Shown here: piece after piece, positions 1 through 7,000 of the stretch
Layout of the letters: each line of letters opens with the position of its first letter
How positions within the stretch are numbered: the first letter of the stretch is position 1
From: Gammaproteobacteria bacterium
GTDB taxonomy: Bacteria; Pseudomonadota; Gammaproteobacteria; Pseudomonadales; Pseudohongiellaceae
Length of the DNA stretch: 8,480 bases
Assembly (NCBI GenBank): GCA_002694855.1
Contig: NZNL01000001.1
Span: 1 to 8,480 of the forward strand
Direction: 5' to 3'
Notes under the pieces: generated by a model
Seen by the model: only the letters and a program-made list of their open reading frames with translations
Told to the model about the DNA's origin: nothing
Databases searched by the model: none
Program-made: the position numbers and the translations under genes

Positions 1-729
1 AGCGGTAAACCTGTAGTTGTCAATTTTTTGGGCGAGGATGAAGCTCGCGAGCAAGATGGTATTCTTTTCACCGAGACAATCGAAGATACAGCTGAAGCTG
101 TGCTTTCGCTGATCCATGAAAATTCCGGTCCGTTTCTTGCAACCAATTCAGACACATTGATCAAAATGGCCAATAATGAGCGTGAACAGCTAGCGGATGG
201 TCAAAAATATATACGAGGACTTTTCGCGGGCGGCAGCTTATGTGATGAGGCTATAGATGTTTTAAGAAAATATTTCCAGGGGGTTTATTCTAACGTTTCC
301 GTGTCCAAGAAATGGGCACTTAATAATGGTCGAATTAGTAAAAAACACAGTTGCATTGATATGGGTGAGGAAGAGTTTACGCAGTCTCGGCCTCATCCCA
401 TGATTGACCCATCACTTCGCCAGGACCGCATACTTATGGAAGCAACTGATCCCAGCGTAGCCGTTATTCTTCTTGATATTGTAATTGGTTATGGTGCTCA
501 TGATAATCCAACTGCCAGTCTGGCTAAAATAATTCGGCAGGCAAAAGCAGAAGCAGCTGCAAACAAACGTTATTTATCTGTAGTTACTCATGTTTGTGGA
601 TCTGAAAAAGATCCTCAGGGACTCAGGAGACAGGAAGAATCCCTTTGCAATGCTGGGGCTTTGGTATTGCCTACCAATGCACAAGCGGCTAAAATTGCAG
701 CGGCTATTGTTGGCGCCGAGTTAAATTAA
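1..729 (+). CDS. fdrA: FdrA-type acyl-CoA synthetase-like protein, C-terminal part (5' end outside window)
   Basis: The reading frame is open from the first base and ends at TAA 727-729, giving 242 residues of a protein that begins upstream; full-length FdrA proteins are roughly 500 residues or more. The fragment resembles the C-terminal half of FdrA, a relative of the succinyl-CoA synthetase alpha chain. Recognisable stretches are GLFAGGSLCDEA, HPMIDPSLRQDRILMEATDP, the Rossmann-like strand VAVILLDIVIGYGAH and the closing region with VVTHVCGSEKDPQG and LVLPTNAQAA. In E. coli FdrA works with YlbE and YlbF in the allantoin/oxamate branch, where the trio has been assigned oxamate carbamoyltransferase activity. 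Whether this homolog does that cannot be told without its upstream neighbours. The gene ends 10 nt before the first FmdB-type gene and so probably shares its transcript. The family call is fairly sure; the substrate is unknown. Confidence 0.8.
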   Translation, partial: SGKPVVVNFLGEDEAREQDGILFTETIEDTAEAVLSLIHENSGPFLATNSDTLIKMANNEREQLADGQKYIRGLFAGGSLCDEAIDVLRKYFQGVYSNVSVSKKWALNNGRISKKHSCIDMGEEEFTQSRPHPMIDPSLRQDRILMEATDPSVAVILLDIVIGYGAHDNPTASLAKIIRQAKAEAAANKRYLSVVTHVCGSEKDPQGLRRQEESLCNAGALVLPTNAQAAKIAAAIVGAELN

Positions 730-732
730 GGA
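728..732 (+). promoter_or_regulatory. Ribosome binding site for the first FmdB-type gene
   Basis: AAGGA lies 7 nt before the ATG at 740 and overlaps the stop codon of the fdrA-like gene. It supports that start and suggests translational coupling. Confidence 0.6.
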
Positions 733-739
733 ATTATAG

Positions 740-1126
740 ATGCCGATCTACGAGTATAAGTGTAATGATTGCGGAAAAATCTCTTCTATTTTGTTCCGCT
801 CATTTAGCAGTGTTGAAAATGAATCGGCTGAATGCGAACATTGCGGCAGTTCTTCTTTGAAAAGACTTATATCTCAATTAGGAAGGGTTCAAAGTAAAGG
901 CGAAACTGGCGGTGAGCTCCGCGTCGTAGACCCGCGCAAAACTGTTGAAAGTATGAGTCGTCAATACGATAATGCAGGATTAGATCCAGGGAAAGGGTTT
1001 GAGGAAGTAGCAAAGCAGGCGGCTGCAGGAAAAAGCCCTGAAACCCTTAAGGAGGTTATCAAGGAAGCACGAAAGAATGAACCAAAAAAAGAATCCTCTT
1101 CCAAGAAAGGAAAAGGTAAGAAGTAA
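740..1126 (+). CDS. FmdB-family zinc-ribbon protein (copy 1)
   Basis: This 128-residue protein starts with MPIYEYKC, the hallmark of the FmdB zinc-ribbon family. Four cysteines in two CxxC pairs (C8/C11 and C32/C35) should hold one zinc ion, and the ribbon closes with SSSLKRLIS. FmdB was named as a putative regulator beside amidase genes in Methylophilus, but the family's molecular role is not established. Residues 64-112 form a second, probably helical segment that aligns without gaps to the second FmdB-type protein at the far end of the window. The C-terminus is a lysine/serine-rich tail (KKESSSKKGKGKK) that is likely disordered and could bind nucleic acid. The start is supported by an SD motif at 728-732. 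The family call is strong; a regulatory role is only inferred. Confidence 0.85.
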   Translation: MPIYEYKCNDCGKISSILFRSFSSVENESAECEHCGSSSLKRLISQLGRVQSKGETGGELRVVDPRKTVESMSRQYDNAGLDPGKGFEEVAKQAAAGKSPETLKEVIKEARKNEPKKESSSKKGKGKK

Positions 1127-1187
1127 GAAAGGGTACTTAATTATTACCTCATCATTTCATATGAAAAAACAACGTCAGTAATCCTTT

Positions 1188-2417
1188 GTGAATGTCGATA
1201 ATAGACAACGACTTCTTCGGATTGCTTTTTTCACCTATTCGACAAGGCCACGCGGCGGTGTAGTTCATACTTTAGAATTGGCAGAGCATATTCAAGATCT
1301 GGGACATGATGTTCACGTCTTTGCCCTAGGTAAAGATGAAAAAGGGTTTTTTCGTCCTACATCACTTCCCAGTACTTTCATCCCTTGTATAATGGGTGAG
1401 AGAGATGAATCTTTGGATGATCGCATTCAGCGCTATATTGATACGTATTACCAATTTCTTGTTAATCATCTGGAAACTTCTTTTGATATCTACCATACTC
1501 AGGACTGTGTCTCCGCTAACGCGTTGTGGCATGCATCTGAAAAGGGATTATTTCCTTTTTTTATTAGAACAATCCACCATGTAGATGATTTTGTAAGTCC
1601 ACGTCTAATCCAGTGCCAAAAAGATTCGATTTACCGCCCAGAGCACCGTCTCGTTGTAAGTAAATACTGGAAAGTCCGACTTATGTCAGAATTCGGAGTG
1701 GATAGTCATATTATACACAATGGTGTGGATATTAGCAGGTTTCGTCCCCCAACCGATGCGCAGCGAAAGGGTGCGCGGAAAAAACTTGATGTAAGCGGCA
1801 AGACTGTTTTCTTAAGCATTGGTGGAATTGAACCTAGGAAAAATAGTATACGTCTTGTGACGGCTTTTGATTCAGCAAGACGTCAGTTATTGGCACAAGG
1901 GTTGGATCCCATTCTGCTAATTGCTGGAGGAGAAACCTTGTTCGATTATACACCGTACAGAACAGAATTTTTTGGGTGGTTACATGATTCAGAACTGGAA
2001 ATAGGGAAAGACATATTGTTACTTGAGACCGTGGAAGATGAACAAATTCCTGAACTATACCATGCAGCTGATGGATTGTTATTTCCTTCAGTGAAAGAAG
2101 GATGGGGGCTCGTTGTTCTGGAGGCAATGGCGTCTGGTTTACCTGTTCTTACATCGGATATACCAGTATTTAAAGAATACCTCCAGCATGAGGAAAATGC
2201 TATTATGGTCAGTGCAGAAGATGAGTCATCCATCGCAGCGGGTATTGAGAAGTTAGCGATAGATTTAAAACTGAAACAGCGCTTAGCTTCTTCTGGGCCG
2301 AAAACGGCCGAATTGTACAGTTGGGAAAGCACCGCTAAAGCACATCTAGAATATTATTATGAGTTACTCTCAGCAAAATCGAAACCCTTGTTTCAGCATG
2401 AGTTTAGATGTGAATAA
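1188..2417 (+). CDS. Family-4-type (GT-B) glycosyltransferase, MSMEG_0565-like
   Basis: The 409-residue length and two-Rossmann layout fit a retaining GT-B glycosyltransferase that transfers a sugar from a nucleotide donor in the cytoplasm. The N-terminal domain opens with RIAFFTYSTRPRGGVVHTLE, a glycine-rich acceptor-side loop, followed by HTQDC (103-107) and HHVDDF (130-135). The C-terminal domain starts around SIGGIEPRKN (210-219) and holds the family-4 EX7E signature EGWGLVVLEAMASGLPV, with E304 and E312. The opening motif and FALGKDEKGFFRP resemble the family named after MSMEG_0565 of Mycobacterium smegmatis, which is elsewhere linked to a conserved cluster with nitrilase and radical-SAM genes; none of those is visible here. 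The start is uncertain: GTG 1188 is the only usable codon before the conserved region, and no SD motif precedes it. An in-frame ATG at 1161 is cut off by TAA 1179-1181. Its acceptor is unknown. The GT fold is sure; the subfamily is from memory. Confidence 0.85.
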   Translation: MNVDNRQRLLRIAFFTYSTRPRGGVVHTLELAEHIQDLGHDVHVFALGKDEKGFFRPTSLPSTFIPCIMGERDESLDDRIQRYIDTYYQFLVNHLETSFDIYHTQDCVSANALWHASEKGLFPFFIRTIHHVDDFVSPRLIQCQKDSIYRPEHRLVVSKYWKVRLMSEFGVDSHIIHNGVDISRFRPPTDAQRKGARKKLDVSGKTVFLSIGGIEPRKNSIRLVTAFDSARRQLLAQGLDPILLIAGGETLFDYTPYRTEFFGWLHDSELEIGKDILLLETVEDEQIPELYHAADGLLFPSVKEGWGLVVLEAMASGLPVLTSDIPVFKEYLQHEENAIMVSAEDESSIAAGIEKLAIDLKLKQRLASSGPKTAELYSWESTAKAHLEYYYELLSAKSKPLFQHEFRCE

Positions 2418-3300
2418 TTGTCATTCAAATCTGCTTCCAGACAATTTTGTACCTGAGTCTTACCGTCAGGTCAGTGTTCAACCCTATAATGGTGAAATGA
2501 CGGAAGATGACATAAGGAAACATCTGGTGGGGAAAGATGCATACCGGCGAACAGAATATATCATCTTAGAACAGAGTGAAACTTGTGCAATTGCCATGAT
2601 TAGCCGACCAGATGATGAATCATTGTTCAGTCCTATCAAAGATATATCACTAGTGGCCCTCCCAACAACATGTGTTTTGGCAGAAGATCATACAGTAGAC
2701 ACGGCAAACGACACTGTCTTAGCTGCGAAGGCCAAGGAGTTAGGCTTGGGCAAAGAATCAACTCTCATCGTGCGGGGTCAAGATGATCATGTCAACTTTA
2801 TACACCATCCCGATCCTGTTCGAATACGGGTGGTTGAAGTTATTCCACCCGAACCTCCCAAATTGTTACGCATGGTTCAGCATGTATTAACCTATGCGGA
2901 CTTACCAGCTATCAAAATTGATGCACAACAAATCGACCTTCGTGATTTAGCCGGAAAAGCCGAAAACGCCGAAGTATTTCTTGTACCGTGTCGTTCATCA
3001 GGTTTGGATTTTGAAGTTCCTACTTATTTTCTTGATGAACATCCTGATCAGCATAATTGGACATTGTTGGGATGTGAACGAAGCCGTGAAATCCATGAAC
3101 ATTTCTACGGAGATAGACCTGCCTGCGTTGAAATGTGCCCCCGCAGTCTTACAAGTGATAATGGTGCGCTTCAAGTCATCAAATGCTGTCTTCTGGAAAA
3201 ACACATTGAAATGGATGGGCATAGGGCCGTTGTTCCCTGGGGAGCAAATCTTCGTCAGGTTGAGCATGCTCTGGAAACGTTGTTGACTCTTGATAAATGA
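2398..3300 (+). CDS. Conserved protein of unknown function, Cys/His-rich (possibly DUF7714-type)
   Basis: I do not recognise a characterised enzyme here. It may match the domain of unknown function DUF7714, but that is from memory. The 300-residue protein is soluble, with no signal peptide or membrane segment. Conserved-looking blocks are VPESYRQV (18-25), GQDDHVNFIHHPDP (127-140), RVVEVIPPEPPKLL (144-157), VPCRSSGLDF (196-205), LLGCERSREIHEHFYGD (223-239) and the pair C243/C247 before PRS. C198, C226, H233, H235, C243 and C247 could form a metal or redox site, which is inference. The start is chosen at ATG 2398, overlapping the glycosyltransferase by 20 nt; an in-frame ATG at 2359 would add 13 residues and a 59-nt overlap. 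Neither has a good SD motif. Its place directly before the phosphosulfolactate synthase gene suggests an accessory role in the same pathway, perhaps a missing redox or thiol step, but nothing in the sequence proves this. Confidence 0.75.
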   Translation: MSLDVNNCHSNLLPDNFVPESYRQVSVQPYNGEMTEDDIRKHLVGKDAYRRTEYIILEQSETCAIAMISRPDDESLFSPIKDISLVALPTTCVLAEDHTVDTANDTVLAAKAKELGLGKESTLIVRGQDDHVNFIHHPDPVRIRVVEVIPPEPPKLLRMVQHVLTYADLPAIKIDAQQIDLRDLAGKAENAEVFLVPCRSSGLDFEVPTYFLDEHPDQHNWTLLGCERSREIHEHFYGDRPACVEMCPRSLTSDNGALQVIKCCLLEKHIEMDGHRAVVPWGANLRQVEHALETLLTLDK

Positions 3301-3310
3301 AAAATCTAAC

Positions 3311-3323
3311 GGGAAAGTTAAGG
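3311..3323 (+). promoter_or_regulatory. Ribosome binding region that decides the phosphosulfolactate synthase start
   Basis: GGGAAAG (3311-3317) lies 8 nt before ATG 3326, and AAGG (3320-3323) lies closer. This favours ATG 3326 over the in-frame TTG at 3290, which would run into the end of the preceding gene. Confidence 0.55.
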
Positions 3324-3325
3324 CA

Positions 3326-4129
3326 ATGACCTACTTAATGCCGAACATAGCACCAGATCGAATTAAGGTAAAGCCACGTCCTTATGGCATTACAATGATG
3401 CTCGACCGGTGTCAAGGTCTGAAAGCGACAGAAGATCTGATTTATATGGCGGGCGAATATTTGGACCAGATCAAACTCTCTTTTGGTACAGCTGTAATGT
3501 TGAGTGAAGCCTTTCTGAGAGATAAGATTGATTTAGTTGTAGATAATCAGATTGATATTTATCCAGGTGGTACCCTAATGGAAATTGCCTTCCAACAAAG
3601 AAATGATACGCAATATATAGATTGGGTAAAAAACTGCGGTTTTACCACTATTGAAATTTCTGATGGGATCTACAAAGTGAATCGACAGAAACGAGATGAC
3701 TCTATCAAGAGATCAAGGGGTTATGGACTGAAAGTAATGACAGAAGTAGGGAAAAAAAATCCTGAGATTGAGATACCAATCTCACAACTATGCGATGACA
3801 TTAATGCCGATTTGGAAAGTGGTGCAGATAAGGTCATTATCGAGGGTCGAGAATCAGGAATAAATATCGGTATTTATGACAAGAACGGAATTATACTGGA
3901 GGATAAAGTTGAGGCTATCCTGGAGGGAGTTGGTCATCGCCAGAATGATATTATATGGGAAGCACCGCGTCAACACCAGCAAGCTTCTCTCATCATACGT
4001 TGTGGATCGAATGTAAATCTTGGGAATATTCTGCCCCGGGATGTTCTTGGCCTGGAGGCACTGCGCCGAGGACTACGCTACGAAACTTTGTCCCACTTTG
4101 CACCAGAACTTAAAGCGGAGAATGAGTAG
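3326..4129 (+). CDS. comA: Phosphosulfolactate synthase (ComA/XcbB-type)
   Basis: It is predicted to add sulfite to phosphoenolpyruvate, giving (2R)-phospho-3-sulfolactate (EC 4.4.1.19), the first committed step of coenzyme M synthesis in many methanogens and in Xanthobacter. The 267-residue protein has the family's length and TIM-barrel motif series: PRPYGITMMLD (18-27), the lysine of QIKLSFGT (48-55), YPGGTLMEIA (79-88), IEISDG (109-114), TEVGKK (139-144), IIEGRESG (171-178), WEAP (211-214) and the phosphate-side GSNVNLGNI (227-235) followed by LEALRRGLR (243-251). ATG 3326 is chosen because of the SD motif before it; ATG 3338 and TTG 3290 are in-frame alternatives. The stop overlaps the start of the next gene. 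Bacillus also has a ComA homolog that feeds spore sulfolactate, but the two lyases and PLP enzyme downstream point to a CoM-type route instead. The family call is strong. Confidence 0.92.
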   Translation: MTYLMPNIAPDRIKVKPRPYGITMMLDRCQGLKATEDLIYMAGEYLDQIKLSFGTAVMLSEAFLRDKIDLVVDNQIDIYPGGTLMEIAFQQRNDTQYIDWVKNCGFTTIEISDGIYKVNRQKRDDSIKRSRGYGLKVMTEVGKKNPEIEIPISQLCDDINADLESGADKVIIEGRESGINIGIYDKNGIILEDKVEAILEGVGHRQNDIIWEAPRQHQQASLIIRCGSNVNLGNILPRDVLGLEALRRGLRYETLSHFAPELKAENE

Positions 4130-5621
4130 AGACGGAAGTCAAATTGGTGTGGCAAGTTGCTTTGCAGAAGGCCCTGCCCCTGAGCTCGTTGATTCTGCTT
4201 TTTCCATGGAAGTGAACGATGGAGCATTGCTTTATTCCGGGATGAGCCTTGCTGATCTTGCTCATGCTGTCATGCTTATTGAAATTGGTATTGTACCGCA
4301 AGAATCGAGAGTAGAATTGTTGAATGCTCTTATTGAAATGCATAATCTGTCAGCAGAAGAAATTGATTTTGATAATGCTCTGGTTGATGTCTATACGAAT
4401 CGGGATCATATGTTGCATCAGAGAACTCCAGACACGGCAGGCTGGCTCCAGGCAGGACGACCTCGGCGAGAAGTTTCCACTTTAGCCTATCTCATTGTAA
4501 CGCGCGCTGAATTGCTTGAAGTCGTGAAGGCTGTTTCAGTACTTATGGATACATTGCTTGATTTTTCTGAAGAACATCAGTCCACTTTGCTACCAGATTA
4601 TACTTATTTACAGAGAGCACATCCAACTACACTGGCTCATTACGTGCTGACTTTTGTTCAGCCTATGGGTCGTGATCTGGATCGCTTGCAATCCGCTTAT
4701 AACCGCACGAACAAAAGCCCTGCAGGTGCGGGTAGCACAAATGGTTCACGTTTGCCAATAGACAGGGATCGCTTAGCTGAGTTGCTTGGTTTCAATGGTT
4801 TGGTACTGCATACACGAGATGCCATGTGGCAGTCTGACGGACCAATAGAATTGATGTCTGCAGCTCTTGCAGTATTATGCAATGTAGATCACTTGACGGA
4901 AGACCTGCAGATCTGGGCTACGTCTGAATTTAATTTTGTGGAGTTATCAGACAGCCATTCCCGGTCCAGTGTTATTATGCCTCAGAAGAAGAACCCATAC
5001 AGCCTTACATTTGTACGCGGAGTGGCAAGAGAGATGATTGGCCGTTTGGCTGGTACAGCCGCTTTGCAATCAACCCCGTCAGGGCAAGTTGATAATCGGA
5101 TTTTCACGTACAGCATGGTACCGAAAGGCTTGATGCAGACCAAACTGGCTTTAAAGTTATTGTCAGCAACTGTTTCTGGGCTAACGGTAAATAAAGATGA
5201 AATGAGCCTGGCTACTGTGAAAAGTCTAGGTGGATCCACTGATCTCGCTGAGGAGATCATGACTAAATATGGTATTGATGCAAAAACGGCTCATTCTATT
5301 GTTGGACGCGCGGTGAGATCTGCAACACAGATGGGTAAAGAACTGGAGGCTGACCTGCTAAATAGTGCCGCGAAGGATATTATAAATCGTTCTCTCAACA
5401 TGTCCGATGATATTATCGAGAAGATTATGGATCCGAAAGCCATTGTAGCCACGAGGACTGGCCCAGGAGGATCATCCTCAAAATCAGTTCAAGAGATGAT
5501 TACTACTTTTCGCGATCTTGTGTATGAATGTAATCAGTGGGGCATATCAGAAGAATCTCGACTTAAAGAAGCAGAAAAAAAATTGTTTGAAAAGGTAACA
5601 GCGTTATGCCAGTGCACATGA
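4122..5621 (+). CDS. Aspartase/fumarase-superfamily lyase, argininosuccinate lyase-like (XcbC/D-type candidate)
   Basis: The 499-residue protein has the argininosuccinate lyase fold: a GWLQAGRPRRE segment (107-117) where ArgH has GRSRND, YTYLQRAHP (160-168) where ArgH has THLQRAQP, and the mobile loop SSVIMPQKKNP (282-292). Key positions differ from ArgH. The histidine of THLQ is Tyr162, the asparagine of GRSRND is Arg116, and the second serine of the GSS loop is Val284, while Ser283, aligned with the catalytic serine of the superfamily, is kept. A true argininosuccinate lyase is therefore unlikely. In Xanthobacter XcbC, a member of this superfamily, eliminates phosphate from phosphosulfolactate to give sulfoacrylate; gene order suggests that role here, but assignment to XcbC rather than XcbD is inference. 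ATG 4122 overlaps the upstream stop by a few bases; the longer frame from 4020 would overlap the synthase gene by 110 nt and is rejected. Confidence 0.85.
   Translation: MSRDGSQIGVASCFAEGPAPELVDSAFSMEVNDGALLYSGMSLADLAHAVMLIEIGIVPQESRVELLNALIEMHNLSAEEIDFDNALVDVYTNRDHMLHQRTPDTAGWLQAGRPRREVSTLAYLIVTRAELLEVVKAVSVLMDTLLDFSEEHQSTLLPDYTYLQRAHPTTLAHYVLTFVQPMGRDLDRLQSAYNRTNKSPAGAGSTNGSRLPIDRDRLAELLGFNGLVLHTRDAMWQSDGPIELMSAALAVLCNVDHLTEDLQIWATSEFNFVELSDSHSRSSVIMPQKKNPYSLTFVRGVAREMIGRLAGTAALQSTPSGQVDNRIFTYSMVPKGLMQTKLALKLLSATVSGLTVNKDEMSLATVKSLGGSTDLAEEIMTKYGIDAKTAHSIVGRAVRSATQMGKELEADLLNSAAKDIINRSLNMSDDIIEKIMDPKAIVATRTGPGGSSSKSVQEMITTFRDLVYECNQWGISEESRLKEAEKKLFEKVTALCQCT
5591..5595 (+). promoter_or_regulatory. 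Ribosome binding site for the second lyase gene
   Basis: AAAGG lies 10 nt before ATG 5606, inside the end of the upstream gene. It favours ATG 5606 over ATG 5618, although the latter makes a classic ATGA overlap with the upstream stop. Confidence 0.45.
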
Positions 5622-7000
5622 TCGATTCCAAGATATACGGTAACGCGTGGGGAACGGATGAGATGCGTACCATGTTTGATGAGATTCCCCGTACGCAGGC
5701 TTGGTTAGAAATTATCAGTTCTCTGGCGGAAGCACAGGCAGAAGTGGGTCTTATTCCGTCTAAAGCTGTACCAGAAATCATAAGGATTTGCGATGTGAAG
5801 AAGTTGGATATGGATTCCCTCCGAAAAGAATATGATCAGTCCGGACATTCCATGCATGGTCTGATCCAGGAATTGAAGAAACTGTGTAAGGGCACTGCCG
5901 GAGAATGGATTTATTATGGAGCCACAGTACAAGACATCACAGATACTTGGATGTCAATGGTACTTACAAAAGTTTGGAGAATAGTATTCAGAGATTTACG
6001 CAGAATTGAGCATGATCTGTTAGTTTTAGCTCAGAAAAATCGTGATACACCGATGCTTGGGCGAACACACGGTCAGCCAGGTCTGCCGATAACTTTTGGG
6101 TTCAAGGTCTCAATATGGATCCGGGAAATTCGCCGCCATATGGAGCGGTTAAAGGACCTGCACAAAAGAATGGGAGAGGGGCAATTGGCAGGCGGAGTAG
6201 GGTCACTGTCCGCTTTTGGAGAAAAAGGACTCAAGTTGCAATCGATCTTTTTTGAAAAGGTAGGTTTACGCCCACCGGATATCGCCTGGATTTCAGTGCG
6301 TGACAATCAAGCAGAATTCATACAACTTCTCTCTATGATTTCTTCCACTTTGGACAAGATCGGACACGAAGTGTATACACTGCAGCGGCATGAAATCGGG
6401 GAAGTGAGTGAGTCATTTGTAAAAGGTACTGTAGGTAGTATCACAATGCCGCATAAACGAAATCCGGAATTGTCGGAGCATCTAGGTACTTTGGCACGTT
6501 TGATTCGCCACAACGCAAACTGTCTTAATGAAAACTTGGTACATGAGCACGAACGAGATGGTCGTGCCTGGAAATCAGAGTGGGGTTTGATCGGAACCAT
6601 TTGTGTCATGATGGGCGCCTTGCTTCGTTTCGGCTGTGCGTTGTGTTCAACTCTTCAGGTAAATAGTGAAAAAATGATGGCCAATCTGGAAGCAACAAGA
6701 GGACATATTTTGTCAGAGGGGATCATGCTTGCTCTGGCACGGAAAATAGGCAAGCAATCAGCTCATGACCTTGTGTATCAAGTTACCGTGCCGGCCTTCG
6801 AAGAGAACCGTTCACTTAAGTCCTGCTTAGTGGACAATGGTAAGGTCATGGAACACCTATCACTTGATGAGATCGATTTCCTACTTGACTATAAACACCA
6901 ACTAGGCCTTTGTCCTCAATTCGTAGATCGAACAGTAGAATTAACCCATACATCACGGGAAAGCGACCAGCCGTATTTGGAAAGATATTTCTCCGAATGA
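5606..7000 (+). CDS. Aspartase/fumarase-superfamily lyase, adenylosuccinate lyase-like (XcbD/C-type candidate)
   Basis: The 464-residue protein resembles PurB and the related carboxymuconate cycloisomerases. Motifs are SGHSMHGLI (79-87), WIYYGATVQDITDT (101-114), MLGRTHGQPGLPITFG (150-165) with the general-acid-type His155, the mobile loop GSITMPHKRNP (277-287) with Ser278 kept, and HERDGRAWKSEW (315-326). The second loop serine of the usual GSS is Ile279, and GRTHGQPGLP departs from typical PurB. In the Xanthobacter CoM cluster a second superfamily member, XcbD, follows XcbC and acts after sulfoacrylate is made; the published overall route includes a decarboxylation. That role is inferred here from family and order. 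The gene overlaps its upstream neighbour by 16 nt, or by 4 nt if ATG 5618 is used, and its stop overlaps the next start as ATGA, so translation is likely coupled. A housekeeping purine role is less likely given the neighbours. Confidence 0.85.
   Translation: MPVHMIDSKIYGNAWGTDEMRTMFDEIPRTQAWLEIISSLAEAQAEVGLIPSKAVPEIIRICDVKKLDMDSLRKEYDQSGHSMHGLIQELKKLCKGTAGEWIYYGATVQDITDTWMSMVLTKVWRIVFRDLRRIEHDLLVLAQKNRDTPMLGRTHGQPGLPITFGFKVSIWIREIRRHMERLKDLHKRMGEGQLAGGVGSLSAFGEKGLKLQSIFFEKVGLRPPDIAWISVRDNQAEFIQLLSMISSTLDKIGHEVYTLQRHEIGEVSESFVKGTVGSITMPHKRNPELSEHLGTLARLIRHNANCLNENLVHEHERDGRAWKSEWGLIGTICVMMGALLRFGCALCSTLQVNSEKMMANLEATRGHILSEGIMLALARKIGKQSAHDLVYQVTVPAFEENRSLKSCLVDNGKVMEHLSLDEIDFLLDYKHQLGLCPQFVDRTVELTHTSRESDQPYLERYFSE

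Noticed and set aside
1127..1187. Possible promoter or terminator in the 61-nt gap
   Set aside because: No stem-loop with T-run and no convincing -35/-10 pair with proper spacing could be found by eye.
1834..2332. Minus-strand open frames over the glycosyltransferase
   Set aside because: They are antisense shadows of a gene with clear GT-B motifs and show no recognisable domain or SD motif.
3290..3325. TTG start for the phosphosulfolactate synthase
   Set aside because: ATG 3326 has a well-spaced SD motif, and the added 12 residues are outside the family's conserved region.
4020..4121. Longer start for the ArgH-like lyase
   Set aside because: It would overlap the phosphosulfolactate synthase gene by 110 nt, and the added residues are that gene's conserved end read in another frame.
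6910..6996. Longer start for the PLP enzyme
   Set aside because: The extension lies wholly inside the preceding lyase gene, whereas ATG 6997 gives a typical ATGA junction and family-like length.
4122..7000. Housekeeping argH-purB pair
   Set aside because: Active-site motifs depart from both families, and the neighbours are phosphosulfolactate synthase and a desulfhydrase-like enzyme rather than arginine or purine genes.
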